Numbered from the stretch's first letter, positions 1-10,318 are shown. The stretch is 64,000 nt of DNA from Micromonospora sp. MW-13 (GCF_003434305.1 NZ_QKKX01000079.1:1-64000); one strand, 5' to 3'. Numbers and translations are program-made. The notes: generated from the sequence alone by a model not told the origin.

Positions 1-309
1 TAGCGTCTGTGGGGGGATTCGAAGGCGGTAGGCGGTCCTTGCTTTCTTGCGGCGGGCGTCGTCCACCTTTGGTCTGAAGCGTATGACCCAGCCCAACTCC
101 TCAAGCCGGTTGAGCCAGACTGCGATTGTGGAGCGGGCCATTCCTGTTGCCCGTTCGAGGTCTGTCAAGCTCGGTGAGAACTGTGCCGGGATTACTGCGG
201 TTGAGGTGTCTGTCCAGGTTAAGAGTGTGAGGATAAGGTGGCGTCCGGAGGGGCTGAGGCGGCATTCAGCGTCTCGAACTGCGCGCTCTACGGCCCATCG
301 CTCTACCAT
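1..309 (-). CDS. Winged helix-turn-helix protein, C-terminus beyond window (partial)
   Basis: The minus frame opens at an ATG (309-307) preceded by GGGAAGGA about six bases upstream and runs open through the window edge, giving 103 residues without a stop. A helix-turn-helix is readable around residues 46-80: LTDLERATGMARSTIAVWLN followed by RLEELGWVIRF, the recognition helix and wing pattern of MarR/IclR-like DNA-binding domains. Proteins of this type are common in actinobacterial integrative elements beside replication genes, but nothing to the left is visible to confirm that. The function is probably DNA binding; the target is unknown. The wHTH call is fairly secure, the mobile-element link is an inference. 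Confidence 0.65.
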   Translation of the reverse strand, partial: MVERWAVERAVRDAECRLSPSGRHLILTLLTWTDTSTAVIPAQFSPSLTDLERATGMARSTIAVWLNRLEELGWVIRFRPKVDDARRKKARTAYRLRIPPQTL

Positions 310-650
310 GCGATACGTCCTTCCCGTCGCCGCGTGCGGTCGTGGCTCCCTGATTCCGTCTGACACCTGAGCCTCGTGACCGTAGTGGTGCGTTCCTGTT
401 CTGGCCAGGCGCGGAGCTGCTTTCGCGCGGGCTTGAGGGCTCGGCGGGTGCGGTGACCTGTGGATTCGGGATCGGCGGGGATCCGGCCACGATTGGCTGC
501 ATCGGAGGGTGAGCGGGGCCGGCTGATGGCTGGGAGGGCGGTGGCAGGCAGGCGTGGACGTGCTTGAGTTCCCCCCGCTTCCGGCATGACGCTGGTGTGG
601 CCTGCCGCCCACATGATCAACTAGTGCGGATCATCGTGAGCTGGGGCAGA
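310..650. other. Gene-free spacer with divergent promoters expected
   Basis: About 340 bases between the leftward winged-helix gene and the rightward LAL regulator. The reading frames here are short and shadow-like. A TTG at 564 is in frame with the LAL gene but has no ribosome site and would add an unstructured extension. I see no repeat, RNA gene or clear operator. Confidence 0.4.
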
Positions 651-3548
651 ATGCCAGGGATGACGGTCCCGGTTGCTCGGCGTGACACGGCGGACGCCAG
701 GCCAAAGCGCATCAGCTCACCTCGGCTTGTCGGCCGGGCGCACGAGCTGGACCTGCTGGTGTCGGCCGTCACCCAGCCACCCGCGGCGGTTGTCCTTGAG
801 GGCGAAGCGGGCTCGGGCAAGACCCGCCTGGTCGCGGAGCTGCGGACCCGCCCGGAGCTTGCCGAAATGCGCTTCGTGCTCGGCGCGGGCCGCCGGATCC
901 GTGAGCCTTTTCCGCTCGGGCCGATCATCGACGCGGTCCGCGCACTCGCGGCCGAGTCCCCGTGGGCCGGCCTTTCGCCGCTGGCCGGGGCTCTGCGGCC
1001 GCTGCTTCCCGAACTCGCCGCCGCTTTGCCACCTGCGCCCGAGCCGCTCGACGATCCGGCCGCCGAACGCCACCGGGTGTTTCGTGCCCTCGCCGAACTG
1101 CTCGGCGCGGTCGGCCGCGCGGTGCTGGTACTCGAGGATCTGCACTGGGCCGACGAGCAGACCCTCGATTTTCTCACCTACCTGCTCGGCGACCCACCGG
1201 CCGGGCTGTCGCTGTTGCTCTCCTATCGCACCGAGGACGCGACGCCGGGAGTTCGCGCGCTGACCGCACGATTGCCCGCGGCGACCGCGCACGCCCACGT
1301 GATCCTGCCGAGGATGGATCGGAAGCAGGCCGGCGAGCTGACGGCGGCGATCCTGGGCGTCGAACGCATCTCCGAGGACTTCGCGGGCTATCTGCGCGAA
1401 CGCGCTTCCGGTCTGCCGTTCGCCATCGAGGAGTTGCTTGCCCTGTTGCAGGCCAACGGTCAGCTGGCGCGGCGCAAGGGCGGCTGGGCGGTGCGCGAAC
1501 TCGACCAGCTAGACGTGCCGACTGGCATTCGCGATCAGGTGCTGGAACGCGTTGCCCACCTGTCCGGCGACGCGCGCGCGGCGGTCGAGGCGGCGGCGGT
1601 GCTGCGTTCATCGGTGCCGCTCGACGTGGTTGTCGCGACCTGCCTGGTGCCAACGGATCGCGCCTTGCGTGGCCTTGACGAGGCATTGGAGTCAGGCTTG
1701 CTAGCCGAGTATGGCGAACTCGTCGGCTTCCGGCATGTGCTTGCGGGGCAGGCGGTGGAGGAGGCGCTGCCCGGCACGCGACGGCGGCGGCTGCACAGCC
1801 AAGCTGCGTCGACATTGGAGGAATACGACCCCGTACCGCTCGGCCAACTCGCCCACCATTTGCGCCACGCTGGACGGCTCGGCGAGTGGGTGGTGGCCGC
1901 CGAGCGCGCCGCCGATCAGGCCGCGGCGCTACGCAACGACGCCGAGGCTGTCCGCCTTCTCGAAGATGTGGTGCGCCACGGCCCGCTCGCGCCGGCCGAA
2001 CGGGCAAGGCTCGCGGTGAAGCTGGGTTGGGCGGCCCTGGAAACGGTGCGCACCACCGAAGTCGTTGCGCTGCTTCAGGATGTGATGAGCCAGGACGGCA
2101 CCGAGGCGGCGCACGGCGAAATTCGGTTCCTGCTCGCCTCCACTTTGAATGTTCTCGGCGAGGACGTGCAGTGGCAGCGCGATCTGTTCGCCACCGCGAT
2201 CGGCGAGCTTGCCGACCGGCCGGATCTGCGCGCCCGCGCCACGGCAGCGCTTGGCGTGCTGACCGCGTCCAGCGGAACAGTGGCACTCGGCCGCGACTGG
2301 CTCTACCGGTCGATGGAGGTGCTCGCCGAGGTGAGCGACCCGATGGTACGGGTATTCGTGCTGGGCAAGGTGGGAATGGGCCTGGTGACCGTCGGCGATC
2401 CGGCCTGGCGTCAAGTGCTGCAACAGGTCGAGGCCGCCACCGCCGGGTCGGTGCAGTCCCGCGCCGCCGTCAACGCGTACTTCTCGATCGGTGCCCAATG
2501 CTGCTACCTCGGCCATCATGACGTGGCCGAGCGACTGCTGACCTCCGCGCTCTCCGGCGCCGTGGCATGCGAGAACCGCAGACTTCAGCTACTGACCAGA
2601 TCGGCCTTGACGCTGCTGTCCTTTCTCAGGGGCAACTGGGATTCGGTTGCCGACGGCACCGACGCGTTGCTCGACGCGCTCGCCGACTATCCGCTCGGCT
2701 GGATCGAGGCCGAGCTTGCGGTGGGCGGCCTTGCCCTTGCCCAGGGTCGGCTCGACGACGCGCAGCACCGGTTGGCGGGCGCCGGACGGCTCGCCGAGGA
2801 ACTGGGCCTTGTCGAAGCGCTCGCGTTCCCGGCAAGCGGCCTCGCCCGCATCGCGCTTGCCCGTGGCGACACCGCGGCCGCGCTCGGCGCCACGGAACGC
2901 TGCCTGGATGCCTTGCGCGCCAAGGACGCCTGGGCTGCGGCCGCGCCGGTGCTGCCGACCGCCGTGGAATCACTGATCGCTTCCGGCCGTGTCTGGGACG
3001 CCGGGGAGTTGCTGCGCAAGTACCGGAAGAGGCTTGAGGGTCTCGATGTTTCGATCGCTCCGGCCGCGCTGCGCCACGCTGAAGGCCTACTCGCCGCCGT
3101 CGAAGGAAACGCCACCCAACTTGTCGAGGCGGCCGTCCGCTATGACGCCTTGCCGTATCCATATCTGGCGGCGCTTGCCCGCGAGCAGGCGGCGCTGGTG
3201 CTGCTCGACGCGGGTGAGCAGCGTGCCGGATCGGCGGAATTGGCCCTGGCGCTGGAAACCTATCAGCGACTCGGCGCGGATTGGGATCACTCGCGGGCCA
3301 CCGGCGCGGCTCGGCAACGTGGACTGTCCCTGCCGGGCAAGCGTCGCGCTGGGCGGCCCGCCTACGGCAACGACCTGTCCGCCCGCGAGCGCGATGTGGC
3401 CGTCCTCGCCGCAACCGGTCGCAGCAACAAGGAGATCGCCGCCGAGCTGTTCCTGTCGGTTTACACGGTGGAACAGCACGTCGGAGCCGTGCTGCGCAAG
3501 CTGGGGATTCGTTCCCGGGCAGGGATCGCCAGCAGGCTGTCCGGATAA
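651..3548 (+). CDS. LuxR-family transcriptional regulator with AAA ATPase domain (LAL type)
   Basis: A large cytoplasmic regulator of about 965 residues. From the chosen start, residues 22-45 open the AAA_16 region (SSPRLVGRAHELDLL), Walker A GEAGSGKT is at 51-58, and Walker B lies in the stretch VLVLEDLHWADEQ. A long helical middle section resembles the tetratricopeptide/MalT-like arm of the family. The last ~60 residues form a LuxR HTH (LSARERDVAVLAATGRSNKE, then EIAAELFLSVYTVEQH). Length fits LAL proteins (about 900-1000). The start is uncertain: an in-frame TTG lies at 564 and another ATG at 660; I prefer 651 because the homologous region begins just after it. The secreted protease gene downstream is a possible target, but no operator is visible to show this. 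Confidence 0.88.
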   Translation: MPGMTVPVARRDTADARPKRISSPRLVGRAHELDLLVSAVTQPPAAVVLEGEAGSGKTRLVAELRTRPELAEMRFVLGAGRRIREPFPLGPIIDAVRALAAESPWAGLSPLAGALRPLLPELAAALPPAPEPLDDPAAERHRVFRALAELLGAVGRAVLVLEDLHWADEQTLDFLTYLLGDPPAGLSLLLSYRTEDATPGVRALTARLPAATAHAHVILPRMDRKQAGELTAAILGVERISEDFAGYLRERASGLPFAIEELLALLQANGQLARRKGGWAVRELDQLDVPTGIRDQVLERVAHLSGDARAAVEAAAVLRSSVPLDVVVATCLVPTDRALRGLDEALESGLLAEYGELVGFRHVLAGQAVEEALPGTRRRRLHSQAASTLEEYDPVPLGQLAHHLRHAGRLGEWVVAAERAADQAAALRNDAEAVRLLEDVVRHGPLAPAERARLAVKLGWAALETVRTTEVVALLQDVMSQDGTEAAHGEIRFLLASTLNVLGEDVQWQRDLFATAIGELADRPDLRARATAALGVLTASSGTVALGRDWLYRSMEVLAEVSDPMVRVFVLGKVGMGLVTVGDPAWRQVLQQVEAATAGSVQSRAAVNAYFSIGAQCCYLGHHDVAERLLTSALSGAVACENRRLQLLTRSALTLLSFLRGNWDSVADGTDALLDALADYPLGWIEAELAVGGLALAQGRLDDAQHRLAGAGRLAEELGLVEALAFPASGLARIALARGDTAAALGATERCLDALRAKDAWAAAAPVLPTAVESLIASGRVWDAGELLRKYRKRLEGLDVSIAPAALRHAEGLLAAVEGNATQLVEAAVRYDALPYPYLAALAREQAALVLLDAGEQRAGSAELALALETYQRLGADWDHSRATGAARQRGLSLPGKRRAGRPAYGNDLSARERDVAVLAATGRSNKEIAAELFLSVYTVEQHVGAVLRKLGIRSRAGIASRLSG

Positions 3549-3770
3549 AGTTACCGGATTTCCGGGATGGTCCCGGCACCCGTGAGAGATCCACGCTGGT
3601 GCGGTGTCAACCCCTGAATCTGACGTGACCCCCGAGCCGGCTCCCAACCCCGCACCGCCGGAGCCGCCCGAAAAGACCGACGACTCTGACGAGCACGGAT
3701 GGCGGCCGGTATGAGACCCATATGCCGCACGCAGTCTCAGGGACCGCTTCGAGCACAACGGAGGAGATCG

Positions 3771-6700
3771 TTGAACGGACCCGTGAGACGACGGCGAGGC
3801 CGCACCGGCCTCGCCGTGAGCACGATCGTGACGATGCTTGCGGCCCTTGGGCTGTCGAGTTCATTGGTCACCACGCCCGCGCAGGCCGCGCCCGTCCAGC
3901 CCGCGCTGATGTCGCAACTCGCCGCCGACGGCACCGCCACCTTCTGGGTATACCTGCGGGAGCGTGCCGATCTCGGTGCGGCATCGCGAATCGCCGACCG
4001 GGCAGAGCAGGGTCGGCAGGTGCACAAGAAGCTCATCGACACCGCGGCCGCAAGCCAGGCGGGCCTTGTCAGGATGCTCGACGCCGAGGGCGTGGCACAC
4101 AGGGAGTTCTGGATTGCCAACACAATCAAGGTGACCGGCAACGCCGATCTAGTACGCCGCGTCGCCGCCCGGCCCGAGGTGGAGCAGATCACCGCCGATG
4201 AGAAATACGAGCTCCCCGTGGTCGAAGTGGCGGAGCAGCAGGCGCTGCTCGCGGGCATCGAGTGGAACATCAGCCGGGTCAACGCTCCCCGCGTGTGGCA
4301 GGATTTCGGCGTCACCGGCGAGGACATCGTCATCGGCAGCATCGATACCGGCGTGCTATATACCCATCCGGCGGTGACTCGGCAGTATCGCGGAAACCTT
4401 GGCAACGGCCGGTTCGACCACAACTACAATTGGTGGGACCCGTCCAATGTGTGCGGTGCGCCGTCACTGATTCCTTGCGACAACAACAGCCACGGCACCC
4501 ACACGGTCGGCACGATGGTCGGCGACGACGGCGCGGGCAACCGGATCGGCGTCGCACCGGGCGCGAAATGGATCGCCGCCAAGGGTTGCGAGGAGCGCTC
4601 CTGCTCGCAGGAGGCGTTGCTGGCAAGCGGCCAGTTCATGTTGGCGCCCACCGATTTGCGCGGCCGCAACGCCGATCCGGCCCGGCGCCCGCACATCGTC
4701 AACAACTCGTGGGGCGGCAGCGCCACCATCTCACCCTGGTACCGGCCAACGGTTCGGGCGTGGGTGGCAGCCGGGATCTTCCCGCAGTTCTCCAGCGGAA
4801 ACCCCGGCGCGGCATGCGGTGCGGCGGGCAACCCCGGCAACCTGCCTGAGTCATACGCGGCGGGCGCGTTCGACGCCGCCGGGCGGCTCTACAGCAACTC
4901 CGGCCGTGGCCCTTCGGCTTGGGGAGCCGACATGGTCAAGCCGAACATCACCGCGCCAGGCGTGGCCGTGCGCTCCTCGCTCAACAACGGCTCATACGGC
5001 CCGCTGACCGGAACGTCGATGGCGTCACCGCACGTGGCGGCGGCCGTGGCGTTACTGTGGTCGGCGACGCCGTCGCTGGAGCGCGACATCGACGCCACCC
5101 GGGCCATCCTGGATGGATCCGCGCTCGACACCGAGGATCTGACATGCGGCGGTACCAAGGAGAACAACAACGTGTGGGGCCAGGGAAGGCTTGACACGTT
5201 CGCGGCGGTGAGCCGCTCGCCGGTCCCCGCCAAGGGACAGCTGACGGGCACCGTTCTGGGCGCGGGCAACGCACCCGTCGCCGGTGCCACCATCACGATC
5301 ACCGGTGCGCTCACCCGGACCCGCAGCACCGGCAGCAACGGCGGCTACGCGATCACACTGCCTGCCGGCGAATACACGGTGACCGCGTCGGCGTTCGGCT
5401 ACCAGCCGTCGAGCGCCAAGGTGACGATCACCGGTGGCGGCGCCACCACCCAGGGATTCACGCTTGTCGCACCAGACGGGCGTGGGCTCGACGTCTCACC
5501 CTTTGAATTGGACTTCGGCGTGACCAAGGTGGGTGAGACGGGAGGCCCGCTGACCGTAACGCTCACTGGCACCGGCTCCACACCGGTCACGATCACGGAG
5601 ATCACCGACCCGGGCAACGGTTTCGCCCGGTCGGGTGGAACGTGTGGCGCATTGCCGATCAGCCTTGCGCACCTTGCCAACTGCACGTTGACATACACAT
5701 TCACGCCGTCGGTTCCCGGACAGGCCACGGCAACCGTCTCGGTGGCCGGCGACGCGCCCGGCTCGCCGCACAGCGTCGCGCTTGTCAGCACCGCGATCCG
5801 GATTCCGGTACGCACCGCAGCGCTGACGCTGGCGTCCGGTGAGGACACCTTGTTCAGCGGGGTGATGGATCCGCTCGGCCGGTATGCGTACTTCGGCACG
5901 CAGACCAAGCCGGGTCGGGTGATCAAGGTCGATCTGGCGACCAGTCGGCGGGTCGGTGCGATCACGCTCGAGGCAGGCGAGAACTTCGTCAATTCCGCGA
6001 TCATCGATCGGGAGGGCCGATACGCGTACTTCGGTACGGGCACCGCGCCGGGCAAAGTGGTCAAGGTCGATCTGCACTCGTTTGAACGGGTCTCGGTGAT
6101 TTCGCTGGGACAGGGCGAGAACTTCCTCCGGACGGCGGTGATCGATCCGGCGGGGCGGTATGCGTACTTCGGCACCAGTGGCACTCCCGGACGAGTGGTG
6201 AAGCTCGATCTCCGAACGTTCGCGCGGATCGGTGTGGCCACATTGGAAGGAGGAGCGGGCAACTTACGTTCCGCCGTCATCGATCCCGCGGGCCGGTTCG
6301 CCTACTTCGGCACCGACACCAAGCCAGGGCAGGTGGTCAAACTCGACCTAACCACCTTTCAGCAGGCCGGTGCGCTCAGCATGGTCAATGAGAGCGCCTT
6401 CCTTTCGGCGGTGATCGACCCGTTGGGCCGCTTTGCCTATTTCGCCACCGCCACCAGCCCGGCCCGCGTCGTCAAGGTGGACCTGGAAAGCTTCACCAGG
6501 GCCGAGGCCATCGACCTCGCGGCGGACGAAAACATGGTGCTGTCGGCGGTGATCGATTCCATGGGCGAGTCGGCATATTTCGGCACCGGCACGTCACCGG
6601 GGCGCATCGTCAAGGTCGACCTGGCAACGTTCTCCCGGGTCGGTGCGGCCACCCTCGAGGCCGGTGAAAACTCATTGCTATCGATGGTATTGGACCCTCA

Positions 6701-7016
6701 AAGCGCCTTCGTGTACGCCGGAACGCTCGGCTCGCCCGGACGGCTGGTAAAGGTCCAGGTGGACGGCGCGATACAGCTCACGGTCGAGGGCCGTCGCTCG
6801 GTGGGTTCGCCGGAGGCCGTCATGTCCTGGGAGGGAGCGATGTCAGCCAACGTGGATGTGTTCCGCGACGGCGAACTCGGCGCCACCCTCGCCAACGACG
6901 GCGGCCACATCGAGGTTCTGCCGCCCTGGGCCGGAAACACGCACACCTACCAGGTCTGCCAGGCGGGTTCTCGTAAGTGCTCGAACCTGGTCACCGTCCG
7001 GTTCGGAGGCAACTGA
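3771..7016 (+). CDS. Secreted S8 (subtilisin-like) serine protease with C-terminal seven-repeat beta-propeller
   Basis: An exported protease of about 1081 residues. I place the start at TTG 3771 because GGAGGAGA sits five bases upstream; it gives a classic signal peptide (arginine cluster, hydrophobic core, AQAAP cleavage region near residue 40). The triad is visible: Asp192 in GSIDTGV, His241 in NNSHGTHTVG, Ser416 in GTSMASPHVA, with the oxyanion Asn344 in SSGNPG. After the catalytic domain come a carboxypeptidase-regulatory-like (CarboxypepD_reg) fold (about 480-560), an ASH/choice-of-anchor-like domain (about 565-670), and seven tandem repeats of about 45 residues with the signature YAYFGT-x-T-x-PGRVVKVDL (about 675-1000), matching one seven-bladed propeller. 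A short Fn3-like tail ends the protein. It probably degrades extracellular protein; the propeller may bind substrate or cell wall. The next gene starts inside its stop codon. Confidence 0.9.
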   Translation: MNGPVRRRRGRTGLAVSTIVTMLAALGLSSSLVTTPAQAAPVQPALMSQLAADGTATFWVYLRERADLGAASRIADRAEQGRQVHKKLIDTAAASQAGLVRMLDAEGVAHREFWIANTIKVTGNADLVRRVAARPEVEQITADEKYELPVVEVAEQQALLAGIEWNISRVNAPRVWQDFGVTGEDIVIGSIDTGVLYTHPAVTRQYRGNLGNGRFDHNYNWWDPSNVCGAPSLIPCDNNSHGTHTVGTMVGDDGAGNRIGVAPGAKWIAAKGCEERSCSQEALLASGQFMLAPTDLRGRNADPARRPHIVNNSWGGSATISPWYRPTVRAWVAAGIFPQFSSGNPGAACGAAGNPGNLPESYAAGAFDAAGRLYSNSGRGPSAWGADMVKPNITAPGVAVRSSLNNGSYGPLTGTSMASPHVAAAVALLWSATPSLERDIDATRAILDGSALDTEDLTCGGTKENNNVWGQGRLDTFAAVSRSPVPAKGQLTGTVLGAGNAPVAGATITITGALTRTRSTGSNGGYAITLPAGEYTVTASAFGYQPSSAKVTITGGGATTQGFTLVAPDGRGLDVSPFELDFGVTKVGETGGPLTVTLTGTGSTPVTITEITDPGNGFARSGGTCGALPISLAHLANCTLTYTFTPSVPGQATATVSVAGDAPGSPHSVALVSTAIRIPVRTAALTLASGEDTLFSGVMDPLGRYAYFGTQTKPGRVIKVDLATSRRVGAITLEAGENFVNSAIIDREGRYAYFGTGTAPGKVVKVDLHSFERVSVISLGQGENFLRTAVIDPAGRYAYFGTSGTPGRVVKLDLRTFARIGVATLEGGAGNLRSAVIDPAGRFAYFGTDTKPGQVVKLDLTTFQQAGALSMVNESAFLSAVIDPLGRFAYFATATSPARVVKVDLESFTRAEAIDLAADENMVLSAVIDSMGESAYFGTGTSPGRIVKVDLATFSRVGAATLEAGENSLLSMVLDPQSAFVYAGTLGSPGRLVKVQVDGAIQLTVEGRRSVGSPEAVMSWEGAMSANVDVFRDGELGATLANDGGHIEVLPPWAGNTHTYQVCQAGSRKCSNLVTVRFGGN

Positions 7017-9214
7017 TGACGAAGGGAAGACGGAAAATGGGTAAGAGCCGGCGCCGTGCGCTCAGCGCCACGCTGGCGCTGATCCTCGTGGGCACGAGCC
7101 TTGCCTTCGGCGGTGCCAGTGCCGGTGGTTCCGCGCGGACCGTGTGGATTGACGCCACCGGTCAGCCGATGGACGCCAATGGCGTACGCCCCGATGGAGT
7201 CACTGAGACAGCGCTTGTGGGGCAAGCGGCCGCGGCCGAGGCGGGGTGGACCTCGCTCGGCCCGGCCGGCGGCGACATCTCCGCGATCGCGGCGTCCCCC
7301 GTGGACCACTCGATCGTGCTCGCCGGTCTCGCGCCGGGCGGTTCGGTCGGCGGCGGGCTGTTCCGCTCGGTCGACGGCGGCGCCACGTGGACAAAAGTGC
7401 AAGCGCTGCTCGGCAAAAGCGTGTTCGCAATCGAGTTCACCGCCGCCGGTACGGCGTACATCGGCACCATGGACGGCGTGTGGCGAAGCAATGACGGCGG
7501 TCTGACCTGGGCCGCCAAGAACCTCAACATCGGCGTGAACGACCAGGTGATCACGGTGGTGGCCGCACCGGGCAACCCGTTGGTGTTGTGGGCCGGGATC
7601 GCCGGCGCGTTCGGCACCCAGAAGGTCAACGTAATGCGGTCGATCGATGGCGGCAACACGTGGACCAACCGGACGCCACCGTTCGGCGGCGGTGTCACCA
7701 GCCGCGCCATCGGAATCGCCCCGGACGACCCGAACACGGTGATCGCCACGTTCGACAACGGCCAGGTCTGGATCACCACCGATGGCGGGACAACCTGGGC
7801 GGAACGATCCGAGCGCCTGCCCAACGGCCCGTGGCACGATGTGGTCTACGACGGCTCGAGGTTGATTCTCGGCGGCGGCCAGGCCTTCCAGGGCCAGTTC
7901 CTAGGCGTCTTCGAATCGCCCGATCTCGGCCAGACCTGGACCGCGCTGCACAACGACGCGTGGCCGGTCAAGGCGGTCGATGACGTTGCGGTCGATCCGC
8001 GTGACCGCAACATGATCCTTGTCGCCACGGCGGGTTCGGGTGTGCATCGCAGTACCGACGGCGGCAGGACGTGGCAGCTGACCGTCGGCGGGACGATGAA
8101 TCTGATGGTGCGATCGGTAAGCTTCGATCCTTCCGATTCTCAGAAGATTTTCGTGGGGACGGACGCACGCGCTGTTTTTCGTTCCACAGATGGTGGTTCG
8201 ACTTTCACGCAGTCGTCCGGTGGTATCAATGAGATGGAGCTGCACTCCGTGCACGCCAACCCAGCGAACCCGAACGAGCTGGCGATCGCCTTCCAGGGCC
8301 AAAACGGCGGCGGTGTGTTCTCCAGTTTGGACGGCGGTAAGACATGGAACCTTGAGCCGGTTCCGCCGACGCGATACAGCGCGGTCCGGTTCGGGCCGGA
8401 CGGCACGCTGCACGCCATCTCCAGCGGACCGTCAACCGTCGCCCCCGAAGGGCTTTACCGTCGCGGGCCGGATGGAAACTGGAAGCTGCTCGGCCCGGAC
8501 CAGGGCCCGCTGTTCGAGTCGGCGCTCACCACAGTCCGGTTCGGCAAAGCCAACCCGAGCCTGATCGTGTTGGGTGGCGCCGACTTCGGCGTTGCCGGTC
8601 TCGAACCGACCGTGTGGCGTTCGCTTGACCGCGGCCAAACCTGGACCAAGGATTACGAGGGTCCGGGCACGCAGACCATACGGGATCTGGAGATCCTGGA
8701 CACGGGAACGGATCTGGAGTTGGTGGCATCGGTTGACGACACATCGGCGAACCGGTTCGGCGGTGTGATTCGCTCCGAAGACGGTGGCACATCATGGTTC
8801 CCGTCCATGATCGGGCTTCCCGGCGGGCGGTTCATGAGTCCGCAGTTGTGCGCGGCGGCCAGCGATCCGTCAACGCTTTATCTGATCGGAACGGCCACCA
8901 CCAACCCTGCGGTCACCGCACCCCTGTATCGTGCCACCGGCGGCGGCATGACCTGGCAGCCCACCGGCTGGGTAGGCGGGGCGCTGACGGTGGACCTCGC
9001 CTGCGACCCGATAGACGGCGGCGGCATCTACGTGGCGCAGCAGCAGGCAAACGCGAGGGTTATCCGGTCGAACGACGGCGGGGCGACCTTCACGCCGTTC
9101 GGCACGGGCCTCGAAGGGCTCAGCCTGCCGATGGCGTTCGGCTTCGCCGGACAATCGCGCATGCTGCTGGCAAGCGGCAAGGGCGGCTACGCGATCGACA
9201 TTCCGCGCGGCTGA
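7016..9214 (+). CDS. Secreted BNR/Asp-box repeat protein (sialidase/Vps10-like propeller)
   Basis: The start ATG at 7016 shares a base with the stop codon of the protease gene (TGATG), so the two are translationally coupled; frames extending further upstream lie inside the protease. The 732-residue product begins with a basic signal peptide (KSRRRALSATLALILVG). It then contains many Asp-box motifs of the S-x-DGG-x-TW type, for example SVDGGATWTK, SNDGGLTWAA, SIDGGNTWTN, STDGGRTWQL and SLDGGKTWNL, spaced regularly across the length, as in Vps10/sortilin-like and BNR beta-propellers. No sialidase FRIP arginine motif was noticed, so a binding or scaffold role is more likely than glycoside cleavage. 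Coupling with the protease implies a joint extracellular function. Confidence 0.8.
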   Translation: MTKGRRKMGKSRRRALSATLALILVGTSLAFGGASAGGSARTVWIDATGQPMDANGVRPDGVTETALVGQAAAAEAGWTSLGPAGGDISAIAASPVDHSIVLAGLAPGGSVGGGLFRSVDGGATWTKVQALLGKSVFAIEFTAAGTAYIGTMDGVWRSNDGGLTWAAKNLNIGVNDQVITVVAAPGNPLVLWAGIAGAFGTQKVNVMRSIDGGNTWTNRTPPFGGGVTSRAIGIAPDDPNTVIATFDNGQVWITTDGGTTWAERSERLPNGPWHDVVYDGSRLILGGGQAFQGQFLGVFESPDLGQTWTALHNDAWPVKAVDDVAVDPRDRNMILVATAGSGVHRSTDGGRTWQLTVGGTMNLMVRSVSFDPSDSQKIFVGTDARAVFRSTDGGSTFTQSSGGINEMELHSVHANPANPNELAIAFQGQNGGGVFSSLDGGKTWNLEPVPPTRYSAVRFGPDGTLHAISSGPSTVAPEGLYRRGPDGNWKLLGPDQGPLFESALTTVRFGKANPSLIVLGGADFGVAGLEPTVWRSLDRGQTWTKDYEGPGTQTIRDLEILDTGTDLELVASVDDTSANRFGGVIRSEDGGTSWFPSMIGLPGGRFMSPQLCAAASDPSTLYLIGTATTNPAVTAPLYRATGGGMTWQPTGWVGGALTVDLACDPIDGGGIYVAQQQANARVIRSNDGGATFTPFGTGLEGLSLPMAFGFAGQSRMLLASGKGGYAIDIPRG

Positions 9215-9220
9215 CGTCAT

Positions 9221-9262
9221 CCGTGGGCCGTCCGCACCAGCGGGCGGCCCACGGTCGTTTTT
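9221..9262 (+). terminator. Rho-independent terminator after the protease/BNR operon
   Basis: Inverted arms at 9221-9230 and 9245-9254 (CCGTGGGCCG / CGGCCCACGG) pair perfectly, with further pairing towards the loop, and are followed by TCGTTTTTA. It begins seven bases after the stop codon of the BNR protein. Confidence 0.85.
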
Positions 9263-9388
9263 AGTGATTCGGGCGGCGCGCCGCCCGGCAACCGCCGTCG
9301 AGTGTCAGACAATGCGTTTGTGGATCAGCCGGTGGCTGACCGGCCGCGGCGTGCACGGCGGCGGCGTAGCTGCAAGTCATTATCTTGG

Positions 9389-10318
9389 TCAAACCGTAAG
9401 GGCCCGTTGGCCGTACTTCCGATTGGATCCCGCCGTGCGGCGGGTGGTGCTGCTACTACTCGCCGTCAGTATACCGCCGACCTGGCTCTCGTCTGGGTCG
9501 AGTGAACGAACGCGAGCCGAGCTCCGTATCTTGCGCGCCTCTCTACCGCTCCTGATAGGCGCCGCGACCGTACGGTCACCACCTCGACCAGCACGTCCTG
9601 CAGTTGCTGCGCCCGGTCTGCGGGCCGAGCGGGTGACGGCCCACAGCAGGATGACGCCGCCAGCGCCAACCTGTTCCACGTACTCGCGCACCGCGACCGA
9701 CCCGGTCGGCTGCCGCTCGTGACGCACCGACCGGCCATACCGCTGCGCCCACTCCGGTGGCATGACACCGGCAAGCCACACCTCATCCACCTTCGCCAGG
9801 GCCTCCAACGCCGCCCGCATCGTCTCCGCGACCAACTCCACCCGACCCAGCCGGCGAACCGCCGCGAGAACATGCGTGGAATCCGTACGCTGCCGGCCCC
9901 GCGCCCGCACCAACCCCGCCTCCGCCAGCCGATCAACCATCACCGCGAGCAGCCGATCAGCCCGATCGCCCTCAGCCAGCCGCTCCCGGAACTCACTGAG
10001 CACCGAATGATCGAACCCCCGCTCGGTCAACTCCATCCCCAACGCGTACTTCCAGTCGATACGACACGCCACCGCCCGCGCCACCTGCCGATCAGTCAGG
10101 TTCTCCGCGTACTGCAACACCGACACCAACGCCAACCGGCCCGGCGACACCCCACGACGACCATCGACCGGAAACCAGCCAACAAAGTCGTCATCGACGA
10201 ACAGATCCTCCAACCGATCCCGCATCACCATCGCCGGCGTGCCCTTCGGGCTCGCCGCCCACGCCACCCGAGCGGTCTCCACCGGCACCACCACACCCGA
10301 AACCCGCCCCATCGACAT
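9389..10318 (-). pseudogene. IS1182-family transposase, C-terminus lost
   Basis: The frame reads from ATG 10318 for about 220 residues with recognisable IS1182-type N-terminal (DUF772) sequence: RLALVSVLQYAENLTDRQVA, RIDWKYALGMELTERGFDHS, SVLSEFRERL and the strongly diagnostic RGRQRTDSTHVLAAVR. After about 9658 the similarity stops and the remaining frame is low-complexity arginine-rich sequence. The usual protein is about 450-550 residues, so the DDE catalytic half is missing. Its 5' end abuts a serine recombinase gene that is interrupted at the junction (about 10405-10440), consistent with insertion into that gene. It is certainly transposase-derived and very probably inactive. Confidence 0.82.

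Noticed and set aside
5820..6770. CRISPR-like or tandem DNA repeat
   Set aside because: The regular spacing is due to protein propeller repeats inside the protease gene; DNA identity is partial and spacers are coding.
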